This document shows, one piece after another, positions 26,154 to 35,163 of a stretch of 64,000 nucleotides of DNA. The first letter of the stretch is position 1; every line of letters begins with the position of its first letter. Position numbers and translations under genes: made by a program. Under the pieces are notes generated by a model that saw nothing but the letters and a program-made list of their open reading frames with translations, had not been told where the DNA came from and searched no databases. Location of the stretch: NCBI RefSeq assembly GCF_003248355.1, contig NZ_QKWY01000002.1:1116001-1180000 (forward strand), given 5' to 3'. The stretch is from Streptomyces sp. AC1-42W. GTDB taxonomy: Bacteria; Actinomycetota; Actinomycetes; Streptomycetales; Streptomycetaceae.

Positions 26154-26990
26154 TTGCTGGGGGACGACGCGGGGCTTACTGCCGCGGTGCTCGCGGCACA
26201 GCACGGGGACGAGGACGCCTTCCGTACTGTGTACCGCGCTGTGCAGCCGCGGCTGCTGGGCTACATAAGAACGCTGGTGGGGGAACCGGACGCCGAGGAC
26301 GTGGCGTCCGAGTCGTGGCTGCAGATAGCCCGCGACTTCGACCGGTTCAGCGGGGATGCCGACCGATTCCGGGGCTGGGCGGCGCGGATAGCCCGCAACC
26401 GTGCCCTGGACCATCTGCGGATGCGCGGCAGACGGCCCGCCATCGGCGGCGACGAGACGGAGCTGTCCGACAAGCCGGCCGTCTCCGACACCGCCGACGA
26501 GGCGATGGAGGCCCTGGCGACCGGCCGCACCATGTCGCTCATCGCCCAGCTGCCGCAGGACCAGGCCGAGGCCGTCGTGCTCCGCGTGGTCGTCGGGCTC
26601 GACGCGAAGAGCGCCGCCCAGACGCTCGGCAAACGGCCCGGCGCGGTCCGCACCGCCGCCCACCGGGGACTGAAACGGCTCGCCGAACTGCTGCGGGCCG
26701 ACAGCGGGGGCGACCGCCCGGACGGCACCGAGGGACTGCCCGTCCCCGGCCCGGCCCCGGACGGCGGCCCGCGCGACGGGGTGCGGATACCCGAGGGCGG
26801 CGGCCCGCCCGAGGAGGCGCGGGCCTCGCGCACCGCGGCGGAGGACGACCCTCCGTGCCGTGCCGCACCCCGCCGCCCCGCCGGCCCCGAGGCCCCGCCG
26901 GCCTCCTTCCGGGACCGCCCCCCGCGCACCGGCCTGGTGGCTCCCGCCGGTGTGACGCATTCGCGTCTGTGGACGCAGAAGGACATGTGA
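26154..26990 (+). CDS. ECF-type RNA polymerase sigma factor
   Basis: 278 aa. Region 2 spans about residues 12-80 (DEDAFRTVYRAVQPRLLGYI, DAEDVASESWLQIARDF, then RNRALDHLRMRGR). Region 4 spans about 125-180 (LPQDQAEAVVLRVVVGLDAK and the HTH KRPGAVRTAAHRGLKRL). The last ~95 residues are an unusual Pro/Gly/Asp-rich extension not needed for sigma activity. An in-frame stop lies directly before TTG 26154, so that TTG, with AGGG 9 nt upstream, is the earliest possible start. The stop overlaps the ATG of the next gene by one base (TGATG), which strongly suggests a sigma/anti-sigma pair. Confidence 0.88.
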   Translation: MLGDDAGLTAAVLAAQHGDEDAFRTVYRAVQPRLLGYIRTLVGEPDAEDVASESWLQIARDFDRFSGDADRFRGWAARIARNRALDHLRMRGRRPAIGGDETELSDKPAVSDTADEAMEALATGRTMSLIAQLPQDQAEAVVLRVVVGLDAKSAAQTLGKRPGAVRTAAHRGLKRLAELLRADSGGDRPDGTEGLPVPGPAPDGGPRDGVRIPEGGGPPEEARASRTAAEDDPPCRAAPRRPAGPEAPPASFRDRPPRTGLVAPAGVTHSRLWTQKDM

Positions 26991-28150
26991 TGGCCGACGA
27001 GCAGTACGCATGGCTTGACAAGGAAGCGGCGGAGAAATTGCTCCGCGGCGACCCGGTCGTCCTTGCCGAAGGCCGTCCCCGTCAGGACGCCGAACGCCTG
27101 GCCGCCGCCCTGGACGCGGTGTCCCGCGCCGCCCTTCCCGCCGCCGGGCAACTCCACGGCGAGGCCGCCGCGCTGGCCGCCTTCCGCGCCGCGCCCCGCC
27201 GCCCCCGCCCGGCCACCGCCCACGCGGCCGACGGCGATGACTCCGGCACCGCCGTGCTCGCCCCCGTCCACCTGGGCCGGGCCCCCGCCACCGGGACCGC
27301 GAGGCCGCGCGGCCACCGCCCGTACCGCTGGAGCCGGCCCCTGCGCTTCGGCCTCGCCGCATCGCTGGCCTGCTGCGCCATAGGAGGGGTGGCCGTCGCC
27401 GCCGGGTCCGGTGTGCTGCCGGTGCCCTTCGGCCGGCACGACCCGGCCCCCGCCACCTCGGTCTCGGCCGCCGCCTCCCCGGAGGAACTCGGCTCCGGCG
27501 CCGTCGCCGGCGGGCGGACCACCGCCCCCACCCCGCCCGGAACGCCGACCCCGGACGCCCCGTCCCCCGGCAGCGGCACCGGCGACGACACCGCCGGCCC
27601 CGACGACGACACACCCCGGGCCGGGCACGACGGCGAGGACGGCACACAGGACACCGGCAGCACGGGCGACGGCGACGGCGGCGGCCCCTCCGGCGGCGAC
27701 GGCCGGGAGTCCGGCACCGACACCGCCGGCGACAACCCCGGCAAGGGCTCCAAGGACCCGGGTCGGGGCAACGGCAGGTCCGGCTCCAACGGCGGCGCGA
27801 CCGGCTGGTACGCCAAGACGGTCGCCGCCTGCCGCGACTACCGCGCCGGCCGCATCGACGACGAGCGCCGCGACCGCCTCGAAGCCCTGGCCAAGGGCGC
27901 CCGCAACCTGGACCGGTTCTGCGACCGGATGCTCGGCGACCAGGACGGGCAGGGCGCCCGTGAGAACGGCGGCCCGGCCGGCCGGGGGGACGACGACCAG
28001 GGCGACGAAGCCTCGGCCCCGCTGCCCTCGATCCGGTTCACCGAATCGCTCGGCCCCTCCACCGCGGCGATCGCCCCGGACCCGGTGCGGACCGGCGAAG
28101 GAGCCTCCTCCGAGACCCCCCGGCCCACCGCCGCGGCGGACGCCCGCTGA
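26990..28150 (+). CDS. single-pass membrane protein, likely partner (anti-sigma-like) of the upstream ECF factor
   Basis: 386 aa. The cytoplasmic N-terminus (~1-120) is helical and acidic (YAWLDKEAAEKLLRGDPVVL). One membrane helix follows near 120-145 (FGLAASLACCAIGGVAVAAGSGV). The rest is an extracytoplasmic Thr/Pro/Gly/Asp-rich linker (~150-270), then a compact segment with paired cysteines (TVAACRDYRAGRIDDERRD and DRFCDRML). No ZAS zinc motif is seen. Topology and coupling to the sigma gene support an anti-sigma or sensor role, but this is inference. Confidence 0.75.
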   Translation: MADEQYAWLDKEAAEKLLRGDPVVLAEGRPRQDAERLAAALDAVSRAALPAAGQLHGEAAALAAFRAAPRRPRPATAHAADGDDSGTAVLAPVHLGRAPATGTARPRGHRPYRWSRPLRFGLAASLACCAIGGVAVAAGSGVLPVPFGRHDPAPATSVSAAASPEELGSGAVAGGRTTAPTPPGTPTPDAPSPGSGTGDDTAGPDDDTPRAGHDGEDGTQDTGSTGDGDGGGPSGGDGRESGTDTAGDNPGKGSKDPGRGNGRSGSNGGATGWYAKTVAACRDYRAGRIDDERRDRLEALAKGARNLDRFCDRMLGDQDGQGARENGGPAGRGDDDQGDEASAPLPSIRFTESLGPSTAAIAPDPVRTGEGASSETPRPTAAADAR

Positions 28151-28354
28151 CCATGCCTACCGGTCGGTGTGACGTTTTCCGGCCGGTTGACGCTGTACGG
28201 AATGAGCCGACTGGTCATCGGCAGCGCCGGAGCCGGGGTTCCCCCCGTACCTGCGGCTCGGCGCACATGGCGCGGGCGGGGCACGTTCCCCCGGTCCCGT
28301 CCGCGCCCCAATCCCCGGCGGGCCGCCCCGCGCCCGCCCGCTACTTGTAAACGA

Positions 28355-29302
28355 CTACTTGTAGACGACGACCTTGTCGCCCGTGCGGACCTGGGCGAAG
28401 AGGGCCGCGATCTTCTTCTCGTCACGTACGTTCACACAGCCGTGCGAGGCCCCGTTGTACCCGCGGGCCGCGAAGTCCGACGAGTAGTGCACGGCCTGGC
28501 CGCCGCTGAAGAACATCGCGTACGGCATGGGCGTGTGGTAGATCGACGACACATGGTGGCGCGACTTCCAGAACACCGAGAACGTCCCCTCGCGGGTCGG
28601 CGTGTACTGCGAGCCGAACCGCACGTCCATGGACGAGACGACCTCGCCGTCGATCATCCAGGACAGCGTCCGGCTGTTCTTGCTGATGCACAGCACCCGC
28701 CCCGTCATGCACCGCTTGTCCGGCTTCGCCACCGGGCGGGTGGTCGGCGGCTTCAGCTCGGCGGCGGTCGGCCGGCGCGTCATCCCGAGCAGCTTCCGCC
28801 AGGTGAGGGTGTCCGTGCTGCCGGTCTGCGACAGGCCCCGCTCGGCCTGGAAGGACCGCACCGACGCGGCCGTGACGGAGCCGTAGTAGCCGGTGGGGTT
28901 GCGGTCGAAGTGACCTATCTGACGGAGCCTGGCCTGCAGTTCGCGCACCTGCTCGCCCTGCGACCCGTTCCGCATCAGGACCGTGCCCTGCGGATCGGCG
29001 GCCGGGGTGGTGCGGGTCGCGCTCGGCTCCGGGGACGGCCGCACCGACGCGCGCGCCGACTCCTCCGGCCGCGCCGTCGCGGACGGGCTCGGGGAGACGT
29101 CGCCCGGCTCGGCGTCGTCGCTCGGCCGTACGGTGGGCGAGTCGCTGCTCGCCGGTGCGGAGGGGGCGGCCGACGCGGCCCCGGCCGCCGGCTGCTCCTT
29201 GCAGCCCGCGGTCACGGCGGCCAGCGCCACCACGGCCACGGCGATCGTCGCCCGGCCGCCCCGCAGTGCGTGACCGCGCCGTGTCCTGCCCGTGCCTGTC
29301 AT
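28355..29302 (-). CDS. L,D-transpeptidase lipoprotein with peptidoglycan-binding domain
   Basis: 315 aa. Signal peptide with a lipobox at AVTAGC, then a Ser/Pro/Asp-rich linker to ~110. A PGRP-type binding domain follows (QVRELQARLRQIGHF to VRSFQAERGLSQTG, ~115-170), and a YkuD catalytic domain (~190-315) with HYSSDFAARGYNGASHGCVN, whose Cys is the nucleophile. Such enzymes make 3-3 cross-links or attach proteins to peptidoglycan. Its last codons and a 14-bp copy of them just past the stop (CTACTTGTA repeated at 28341 and 28355) show a tiny tandem duplication. It is divergent from the LysE gene. Confidence 0.93.
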   Translation of the reverse strand: MTGTGRTRRGHALRGGRATIAVAVVALAAVTAGCKEQPAAGAASAAPSAPASSDSPTVRPSDDAEPGDVSPSPSATARPEESARASVRPSPEPSATRTTPAADPQGTVLMRNGSQGEQVRELQARLRQIGHFDRNPTGYYGSVTAASVRSFQAERGLSQTGSTDTLTWRKLLGMTRRPTAAELKPPTTRPVAKPDKRCMTGRVLCISKNSRTLSWMIDGEVVSSMDVRFGSQYTPTREGTFSVFWKSRHHVSSIYHTPMPYAMFFSGGQAVHYSSDFAARGYNGASHGCVNVRDEKKIAALFAQVRTGDKVVVYK

Positions 29303-29464
29303 CCCGACCCCCTGCGTCCTCTGCTCGTGCGGCCTCGACTCCTGTGCGCGCGTATCTCATGGGACGGGTTCCCGCTCCGCCCGGTTGCCGAATCCCCGCG
29401 GTCGAGAGGAAAGCGTGACCTCCGCGCGTTCCGGGGGTCGCGGACGCGTGCGACACTCCGTTCC

Positions 29465-30163
29465 ATGCTGGGTGTCACCGACCTTCCGACCTATCTCGCC
29501 GGCCTCGCGCTGATCGTCCTGTTGCCCGGCCCGAACTCGCTCTACGTGCTGTCCGTCGCCGCCCGGCGCGGTATACGGACCGGTTACGCGGCCGCCGCCG
29601 GCGTATGGACCGGGGACACCGTCCTGATGACGCTGTCCGCGCTCGGCGCCTCGTCGCTGCTGCGGACGACACCGCTGCTGTTCGCCGTCGTCAAGTACGC
29701 GGGCGCCGGCTATCTCACCTGGATGGCCATCGGCATGCTGCGGGCCGCCCTGGCGATGTGGCGCGAACGGCACCGCAGGGTCGCCGAGATCACCGGCGGG
29801 ACGGACGGGACGGCGAACCGCACGGCGGACGGGGCGGGCGCGGTGCCGACCGTCGCGGCCATGGAACGGCCGTACCGGCGGGCGCTGGTGGTCAGCCTGG
29901 TCAACCCGAAGGCGATCCTGTTCCTGATCTCGTTCTTCGTGCAGTTCGTGGACCCCGGATACGCCTACCCGGCGCTGTCCTTCCTGCTCCTGGGCACCCT
30001 GCTCCAGATCGCCAGCTTCCTCTACCTCTCGGTGCTGATCTTCGGTGGCACCCGGCTCTCCGCCGCGTTCCGCCGGCGCAGGCGGCTCTCGGCGGGCGCC
30101 ACCTCGGCGGCCGGAGTGCTGTTCCTCGGCTTCGCCGCGAAGCTGTCGCTCAGCAGCGTCTGA
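29465..30163 (+). CDS. LysE/RhtB family amino-acid exporter (LeuE-like)
   Basis: 232 aa with six predicted membrane helices. The N-terminal signature LIVLLPGPNSLYVLSVAARRG and VVSLVNPKAILFLISFF are typical of LysE/RhtB translocators. The length and the motif VKYAGAGYLTWMAIGMLR favour the leucine exporter LeuE subgroup. A short hydrophilic loop (~105-135) is rich in Thr/Ala/Asp. ATG 29465 is the first Met before helix 1. It probably exports neutral amino acids; the substrate is inferred. Confidence 0.88.
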   Translation: MLGVTDLPTYLAGLALIVLLPGPNSLYVLSVAARRGIRTGYAAAAGVWTGDTVLMTLSALGASSLLRTTPLLFAVVKYAGAGYLTWMAIGMLRAALAMWRERHRRVAEITGGTDGTANRTADGAGAVPTVAAMERPYRRALVVSLVNPKAILFLISFFVQFVDPGYAYPALSFLLLGTLLQIASFLYLSVLIFGGTRLSAAFRRRRRLSAGATSAAGVLFLGFAAKLSLSSV

Positions 30164-30177
30164 CCGCCGGGACCGGG

Positions 30178-31104
30178 TCACCCCGCCCGCAGATACGCCG
30201 AGGTGGAGACCCGCCCCAGCAGCCGCAGCCGGGACGCGCCGCCCGCCAGATGTGCGTCCAGCGCCTCCTGGACCCCCGGCCACGCCGCGTCCCCGTAGTC
30301 GTCGAGCACCACCACACCGCCCGGAGCCGCGATCTCCTCGACCCACTCCAGATCGGCGGCCACCCCGGGCCCGGAGTGGTCGCCGTCCACCACGATCACC
30401 CCGTACGACCGGTCCCCGGCCTCGGCCCGGACCTCCGGCGCGCTGGAGAAGCCCCGGACGATCCGCGGGTGATGCGTCGTGCCGCCGCCCGTCAGCGCCA
30501 GGTTGGCGCGCACCACGTCCTCGCGCACCGGAGTGCCCGTCGGGTCGGCGGGCTGCGCGGTGCCCGGCTGGAGCTGCGAACCGGCCAGCGGGTCCACGAT
30601 CGTCAGCTCCGGCTCGATGCCCGCCCGGTGCGTCATCCGGGTCAGCGCCGCGGCGAACAGCCCGTACAGCGTGCCGATCTCCAGGATGCGGCCGTTCGGC
30701 GGGGCCAGCAGCGGTACGGTCGCCAGCTTGCCGCACACATTGGTCGTGGAACCGGCCAGCCGCCCCACGCCGAGCGCCTCCAGCGCCACCACCGTCCGGT
30801 AGGCGGCCACCACGCTCCGGCGCGCCGCCGCCCCGTCCCCGGCCAGCGCCGCCACCTGGCCGACCAGCCGGTCCAGCTCGGCGGGCGGCGGCATGCGGTG
30901 CGCGCCGCGCCCGGTGCCGTCCAGCAGCAGTTCCACGGCGTACCGGGCACGCCGCTCGTCCTCGTACTCCCGTCGCAGCGCGGCCAGTTCCCCGCGCAGG
31001 GGCGCGGCGGCGCGCTCCACGCGCGACTGGATGCGGCGGTCGACGAGGGCGGCGGCGGGGCGCAGGGCCCGCTTCGCCAAGCGGTTGTTCAGCAGGGAGG
31101 CCAT
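30178..31104 (-). CDS. class I SAM-dependent methyltransferase (Methyltransf_24 type)
   Basis: 308 aa. The N-terminal ~110 residues are helical and basic. The Rossmann methyltransferase core starts with ILEIGTLYGLFAAAL (SAM motif I), continues with VIVVDGDHSGPGVAADLEWV and ends with GGVVVLDDYGDAAWPG. This DGDHS...DDY arrangement is common in sugar/O-methyltransferases related to CmcI/MdmC. ATG 31104 starts MASLLNNRLAKR; the open frame continues upstream but lacks family similarity. It lies downstream of the YfhO gene on the same strand and may modify the same wall glycan, which is inference. Confidence 0.8.
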   Translation of the reverse strand: MASLLNNRLAKRALRPAAALVDRRIQSRVERAAAPLRGELAALRREYEDERRARYAVELLLDGTGRGAHRMPPPAELDRLVGQVAALAGDGAAARRSVVAAYRTVVALEALGVGRLAGSTTNVCGKLATVPLLAPPNGRILEIGTLYGLFAAALTRMTHRAGIEPELTIVDPLAGSQLQPGTAQPADPTGTPVREDVVRANLALTGGGTTHHPRIVRGFSSAPEVRAEAGDRSYGVIVVDGDHSGPGVAADLEWVEEIAAPGGVVVLDDYGDAAWPGVQEALDAHLAGGASRLRLLGRVSTSAYLRAG

Positions 31105-31237
31105 GGCTGGGAACGTACGCGGGAGCCCGGTCCCGCTCCCACCACGCGGAGATGAAGTCTCGGTGTCGCCCGGGCCACGCGCGGAATCCGTGCGCCGCCG
31201 CGCGGTTACGGGGCGGGCCGGCCGGGAAGCGCCCCGG

Positions 31238-33748
31238 TCACCCGGCCCTGCCCCGCCGCCGGCGTCCCAACCCTCCCCACCGTCCCGCCGCACCCACCGC
31301 GAGCAGCCCCGCCAGCGCCACCGCCCCCGCGAGCGAACCCGCCTTCAGGCCGGGCGGGCGGTAGGAGCAGTCCAGCACCGGCCGGTCGCCGCTCACCGGC
31401 ACCGCGACCAGGCCCAGGTACGAGTCGGCCGGGTGGCCCGCGCAGCTCCAGCCGGCGATCCGGGGCGCGGAGAGCACCGCCAGCCCCCGTGTGTGCGGCG
31501 GGAGTTCGGCCCGTACCCCGCTCCCCGTGACCGAAACCGTCGTCGCCCCCGTCCGTTTCAGGCCGGCCACCGCGGCGGCCAGCCGGTCCCGGTCCAGGCA
31601 GCCGACCGCGTCGTGCGGGACCGCCCCCGCCCTGGCCACCCGCAGCGTCACGGACAGGCTTCCGCCCCCCTCGCCCAGGCTCCGCATCCCGGCCCGGCGC
31701 CCCGGCAGCTCGCCCCGGAAGTCCACCTCGTCGGCGGCCGTGCCCAGGCGGGCGTGGGCGAACAGGTCCGGCGCCCACAGGAACACCTCGCTGCCCGCCG
31801 GGCAGACCGCGCCCAGGGTGTATCCGCCGGGCCCCACCGCGTAGTCGTGCGCGCCCCGGTCGCGCGCGGCGCCGCCGCCCACCCGGCGCAGCGTGGTCGC
31901 CGGGACGGTGTACACGGACGCGCCGAGCAGCTGTTCCTGGTTCCGGAACGGCGAACGCCCGTACCGCTTCTTCCCGGCACCGGCCGGCCGTACCGTCACC
32001 AGCGGCGGCGCGTCCTCGCGGACCACCGTGACCGGGCGGTCGTCGGGGAGGTTCCAGCCCTGGTGCGGGTCGCGCGGCATGCGGACGCGGGCGCCCACGG
32101 CGAACACCGCGTCGGTCACCGGATTGTCCAGGTCGTGGAGGGCCCGCCCGTTCGACGTCCAGCCCGCGCCCAGCGCGGAGAGGGTGCGGGTCAGCACGTC
32201 CGGGGTGTGGCTGCTGTAGTACGCGCCGCCCTGGCCGCCGGTCAGGAGCGGATCGTTGGCGGTGCTCTGCTCCAGGCCGGGATCGGTCCGGTAGCGCGGC
32301 CAGCCGTCCGCGCGGGCCACCGCCGCCGACTGGAGCCGCTGGCGCTCACCCCAGGGCGCGTAGTCGTCCAGCCGGTTGAGCCGCTGCCGGTCCGCGTACG
32401 CGGTGGTCGCCGCGGCCTGCCCGGCCTGCGCCCCGATCAGCAGCAACGCCGCCAGCACCGCGAACCGGCCGCGCCGGGCGAGCACCAGAGCCCCGGCCGC
32501 GGCCGCCAGGCCCGCCGCGAGAAGCGGATACGTCCATACGGTGACCAGTTCGCCGGCGGCGGCCCCGGCGGCGACCGGCACCAGCACCGCGACCCCGCCC
32601 AGCAGGGCCCGCCGGTCCGGCCAGCCGGAGGCGACCGCCAGCCAGGCGGCGATCACCAGCAGCCCGGACAGCACGAACGTCTGGCGGTACGGGCTGCCGT
32701 TGGGCGTCGCGAAGGCATGCCACAGCAGATGTGTCGGCCCCCACTGGAACGACAGCGCGACGCCCGCCACGAGCCCCGCCCACACCAGCCGCTCGGTCCG
32801 CCGCACCCCCCGGTGGAAGACCAGGGCCGCCGCCAGGAGCAGCGCCCCGGTGCCCAGGAACACCGCCGGGGTGAAGAAGCCGTACGTGGCCGGCAGCAGC
32901 CGGGCCGCCACGTCGGACCAGTCCGCCGGGGCGAACGTCCGCGTCCAGCCCGGATAGGCGTGCCGCGTCCCCAGGTACACCGGCACCAGGACCGGCGCGG
33001 CGAGCCCGGCCCCGAGCAGCACCGCGCGCACCGCGCGCCCCAGCCCCCGTACCCGCTCCCGGCCCGTCGTGTCGTCGAGCAGCAGCCGTACAGCGAGCAC
33101 CAGCGCGGCGCCCAGCGTGGCCATGTACGCGGTGTAGAAGTTCGACACCCAGGCGAGCGTCACCAGCAGCACGCCCAGGACGGGCCGCCGCCCCGTGCGC
33201 GCCCACTCGCCGGCCAGGCACAGCAGCGGGAAGGCGATCAGCCCGTCCAGCCACATCGGGTTGTAGACGGCCTCGATCACCGACCACCCGCACAGCGCGT
33301 AAGAAGCCCCCAGCACCGCCGCCGCCCACCTCCGGCCGCGCCCCCGGCGCAGTGCGGTGAGCAGCCAGGTCATCGCGGCCGCCGCCGCCCCCGTCTTGGC
33401 CAGGGTGACCGCGTAGACCGCCAGGTCGATCCGGTCGTGCGGGAAGACGCCGACGAGCAGGGCGAACGGGCTGCTCAGATACGTCCCGAAGTCCGGCAGG
33501 AAGCCCGTGCCGTAGCCGGACTGCCAGTTCAGCAGCAGCCCGCCGTCCGCCCGGCCGTGCAGCAGGTCCTGGAGCCGGGCGTGGAACGGCACGAACTGGT
33601 TGCCCAGGTCGTTGACGCTGCGGGTGTGCGGGCCGAAGGGGTAGCTGCGGGCGACCGCGTCCCCGGCACAGACGGTGAGGGCGGCGAGCAGGGCGGCCAG
33701 GGCGGACGCCAGGACACGCGGCGGCCCCGGTATCGGAAGCTTCCTCAT
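31238..33748 (-). CDS. YfhO family polytopic membrane protein
   Basis: 836 aa. A signal-like first helix (LASALAALLAALTVCAGDAVA) is followed by about twelve more membrane helices up to ~500 and then a large extracytoplasmic domain (~520-800) with a final helix (GAVALAGLLAVGAAG). The first periplasmic loop (SYPFGPHTRSVNDLGNQFVPF) and the SGYGTGFLPD segment are the YfhO/GT-C-like signature. These proteins are linked to glycosylation of wall polymers such as lipoteichoic acid. It is the third gene of the GT2-PST-YfhO unit, 17 nt after the polysialyltransferase-like gene. Confidence 0.88.
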   Translation of the reverse strand: MRKLPIPGPPRVLASALAALLAALTVCAGDAVARSYPFGPHTRSVNDLGNQFVPFHARLQDLLHGRADGGLLLNWQSGYGTGFLPDFGTYLSSPFALLVGVFPHDRIDLAVYAVTLAKTGAAAAAMTWLLTALRRGRGRRWAAAVLGASYALCGWSVIEAVYNPMWLDGLIAFPLLCLAGEWARTGRRPVLGVLLVTLAWVSNFYTAYMATLGAALVLAVRLLLDDTTGRERVRGLGRAVRAVLLGAGLAAPVLVPVYLGTRHAYPGWTRTFAPADWSDVAARLLPATYGFFTPAVFLGTGALLLAAALVFHRGVRRTERLVWAGLVAGVALSFQWGPTHLLWHAFATPNGSPYRQTFVLSGLLVIAAWLAVASGWPDRRALLGGVAVLVPVAAGAAAGELVTVWTYPLLAAGLAAAAGALVLARRGRFAVLAALLLIGAQAGQAAATTAYADRQRLNRLDDYAPWGERQRLQSAAVARADGWPRYRTDPGLEQSTANDPLLTGGQGGAYYSSHTPDVLTRTLSALGAGWTSNGRALHDLDNPVTDAVFAVGARVRMPRDPHQGWNLPDDRPVTVVREDAPPLVTVRPAGAGKKRYGRSPFRNQEQLLGASVYTVPATTLRRVGGGAARDRGAHDYAVGPGGYTLGAVCPAGSEVFLWAPDLFAHARLGTAADEVDFRGELPGRRAGMRSLGEGGGSLSVTLRVARAGAVPHDAVGCLDRDRLAAAVAGLKRTGATTVSVTGSGVRAELPPHTRGLAVLSAPRIAGWSCAGHPADSYLGLVAVPVSGDRPVLDCSYRPPGLKAGSLAGAVALAGLLAVGAAGRWGGLGRRRRGRAG

Positions 33749-33765
33749 GGCGTCGGGCGCGGCGG

Positions 33766-35163
33766 TCAGCCGGCCGCCGCCCGCTTCAGGACACGGGCCC
33801 GGCGCGCGAGCCGGCGGACGGTCGCGTTGCGCGGAATGAACGTGAGCTGCGCGGGAATGGCTCCGGGCAGCCCGAGCGCGGTCAGCCGGCGCCGCTTGAA
33901 GTAGCGCCGCACGCTGTCGTGATGGGCGCTCAGATAGCGCTCGGCGGCCGGGCGCATGGCGGCCTGGAGCTGCGGCTGCATCGCGTAGCCGACCGCCCCG
34001 ACGAGCCCGGCGACCCCGCGCCCGATCTCGTCGGCCGGGGGCATCGACCAGCCGGTCACCGCGGCCGGGTCCGCCAGATCGGGCAGCAGCGCGTCCACGA
34101 CGGTCACCGGGACGCGGTTGCTGTTCTGGTACGGGCTGAGCTGTTGCAGCAGCGGCCCGGTGCCCAGGCGGGCGACCGGCAGTCCGTAGAACGAGGCGGC
34201 GGTCAGCAGCGCGGTGGAGAAGCAGCCGACGACGAGCGCCGGGCGCATCGACTCGAACAGCGTCTCGGCCAGGACCGGGCTGTCGGCCACGGTGAGCGTC
34301 GCGCCGAGCCGTTCCGCCTCCTCCTCCAGGGCGCGCGTCCAGTGGGCGGGCGCGCTGGGATGCGGCTTGAAGACGATCCGGGTGTGGCCGAGGGCGACCA
34401 CGCCGCGCACCATGTCCGCGTGCAGCTCCTCCTCCTGGCCGGGCGTCAGGATGCCCAGCGTGGACAAGTACTGTCCGAGCAGCAGCGCGGGGCCGGGCCC
34501 TTCCGCGGGCACGCCCGGCACCGCGGCGGCCACCGGATCGGTCAGTTCGCCCAGCACCTTCAGGAACACGTCGGTGGGGACGATCTCCGGCTCCACCCCG
34601 AACTCCGTGAGCAGCAGCGGCTTCAGACCGGGCACCAGGTCCAGGTGGAGCAGCCGGCGGATGCGGGTGCCGACGAGCTGGTCGAGCCGGCTGCGGGTCG
34701 GCCCGTAGCTCATCAGCCCGTCCGCGTACACATGGAGCGGGCTGTCCCCGAACACGGTCGCCAGGGCCTGGGCCGGGTTGGCCTGGATGGACTCGCAGGC
34801 CAGCTCCACGGGCGCGTCCCCGAGGTCCCAGGCGCTGCGCACCGCCCGCTCCCACAGCGGGGCGTCCTGATCCCGGGGCGACCAGCCGGCCGGGTGGAAC
34901 GGGCTGATGAAGTCGTTCCACGAGCACACCCGGTCGAACTCCGCCGCCAAGGCGTCGAAACCGGGCCTGCGGTGCAGCGGGGTGCCCAACTCGGGGGTGG
35001 GCGAGGTGTCGCTGACGACGAGGATGCGCCGGTGCTCGGAGCGCGGCCCGAACATGCCGCTGCGCAGGGCCGCGACGAGCGTGGCGGCGGCGTACTGCGT
35101 GCACGCCGAGAAGATCTGGGTGGTGGACCGGCCGGCCGGCGCGGTGTACGTGCTGCCGGGCAT
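33766..35163 (-). CDS. polysialyltransferase-like glycosyltransferase
   Basis: 465 aa, GT-B-like. Motifs of the polysialyltransferase/LPS-sialyltransferase group are seen: a GQYLSTLGIL segment followed by HTRIVFKPHPSAP (acceptor/CMP-site His-Pro) and later VVGCFSTALLTAASFYGLP (Ser/Thr of the CMP-sugar site). It probably polymerises or adds a CMP-activated nonulosonic acid, matching the CMP-sugar synthetase and NeuB-like synthase on the divergent unit. Its ATG overlaps the GT2 stop (shared base 35163). From memory, this region in S. coelicolor has been linked to teichulosonic acid of the cell wall. Confidence 0.82.
   Translation of the reverse strand: MPGSTYTAPAGRSTTQIFSACTQYAAATLVAALRSGMFGPRSEHRRILVVSDTSPTPELGTPLHRRPGFDALAAEFDRVCSWNDFISPFHPAGWSPRDQDAPLWERAVRSAWDLGDAPVELACESIQANPAQALATVFGDSPLHVYADGLMSYGPTRSRLDQLVGTRIRRLLHLDLVPGLKPLLLTEFGVEPEIVPTDVFLKVLGELTDPVAAAVPGVPAEGPGPALLLGQYLSTLGILTPGQEEELHADMVRGVVALGHTRIVFKPHPSAPAHWTRALEEEAERLGATLTVADSPVLAETLFESMRPALVVGCFSTALLTAASFYGLPVARLGTGPLLQQLSPYQNSNRVPVTVVDALLPDLADPAAVTGWSMPPADEIGRGVAGLVGAVGYAMQPQLQAAMRPAAERYLSAHHDSVRRYFKRRRLTALGLPGAIPAQLTFIPRNATVRRLARRARVLKRAAAG

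Noticed and set aside
30893..33904. A 1003-codon plus-strand frame opposite the methyltransferase and YfhO genes
   Set aside because: Low-complexity Arg/Pro/Gln/His-rich shadow with no motif; the opposite strand carries membrane helices and a SAM site.
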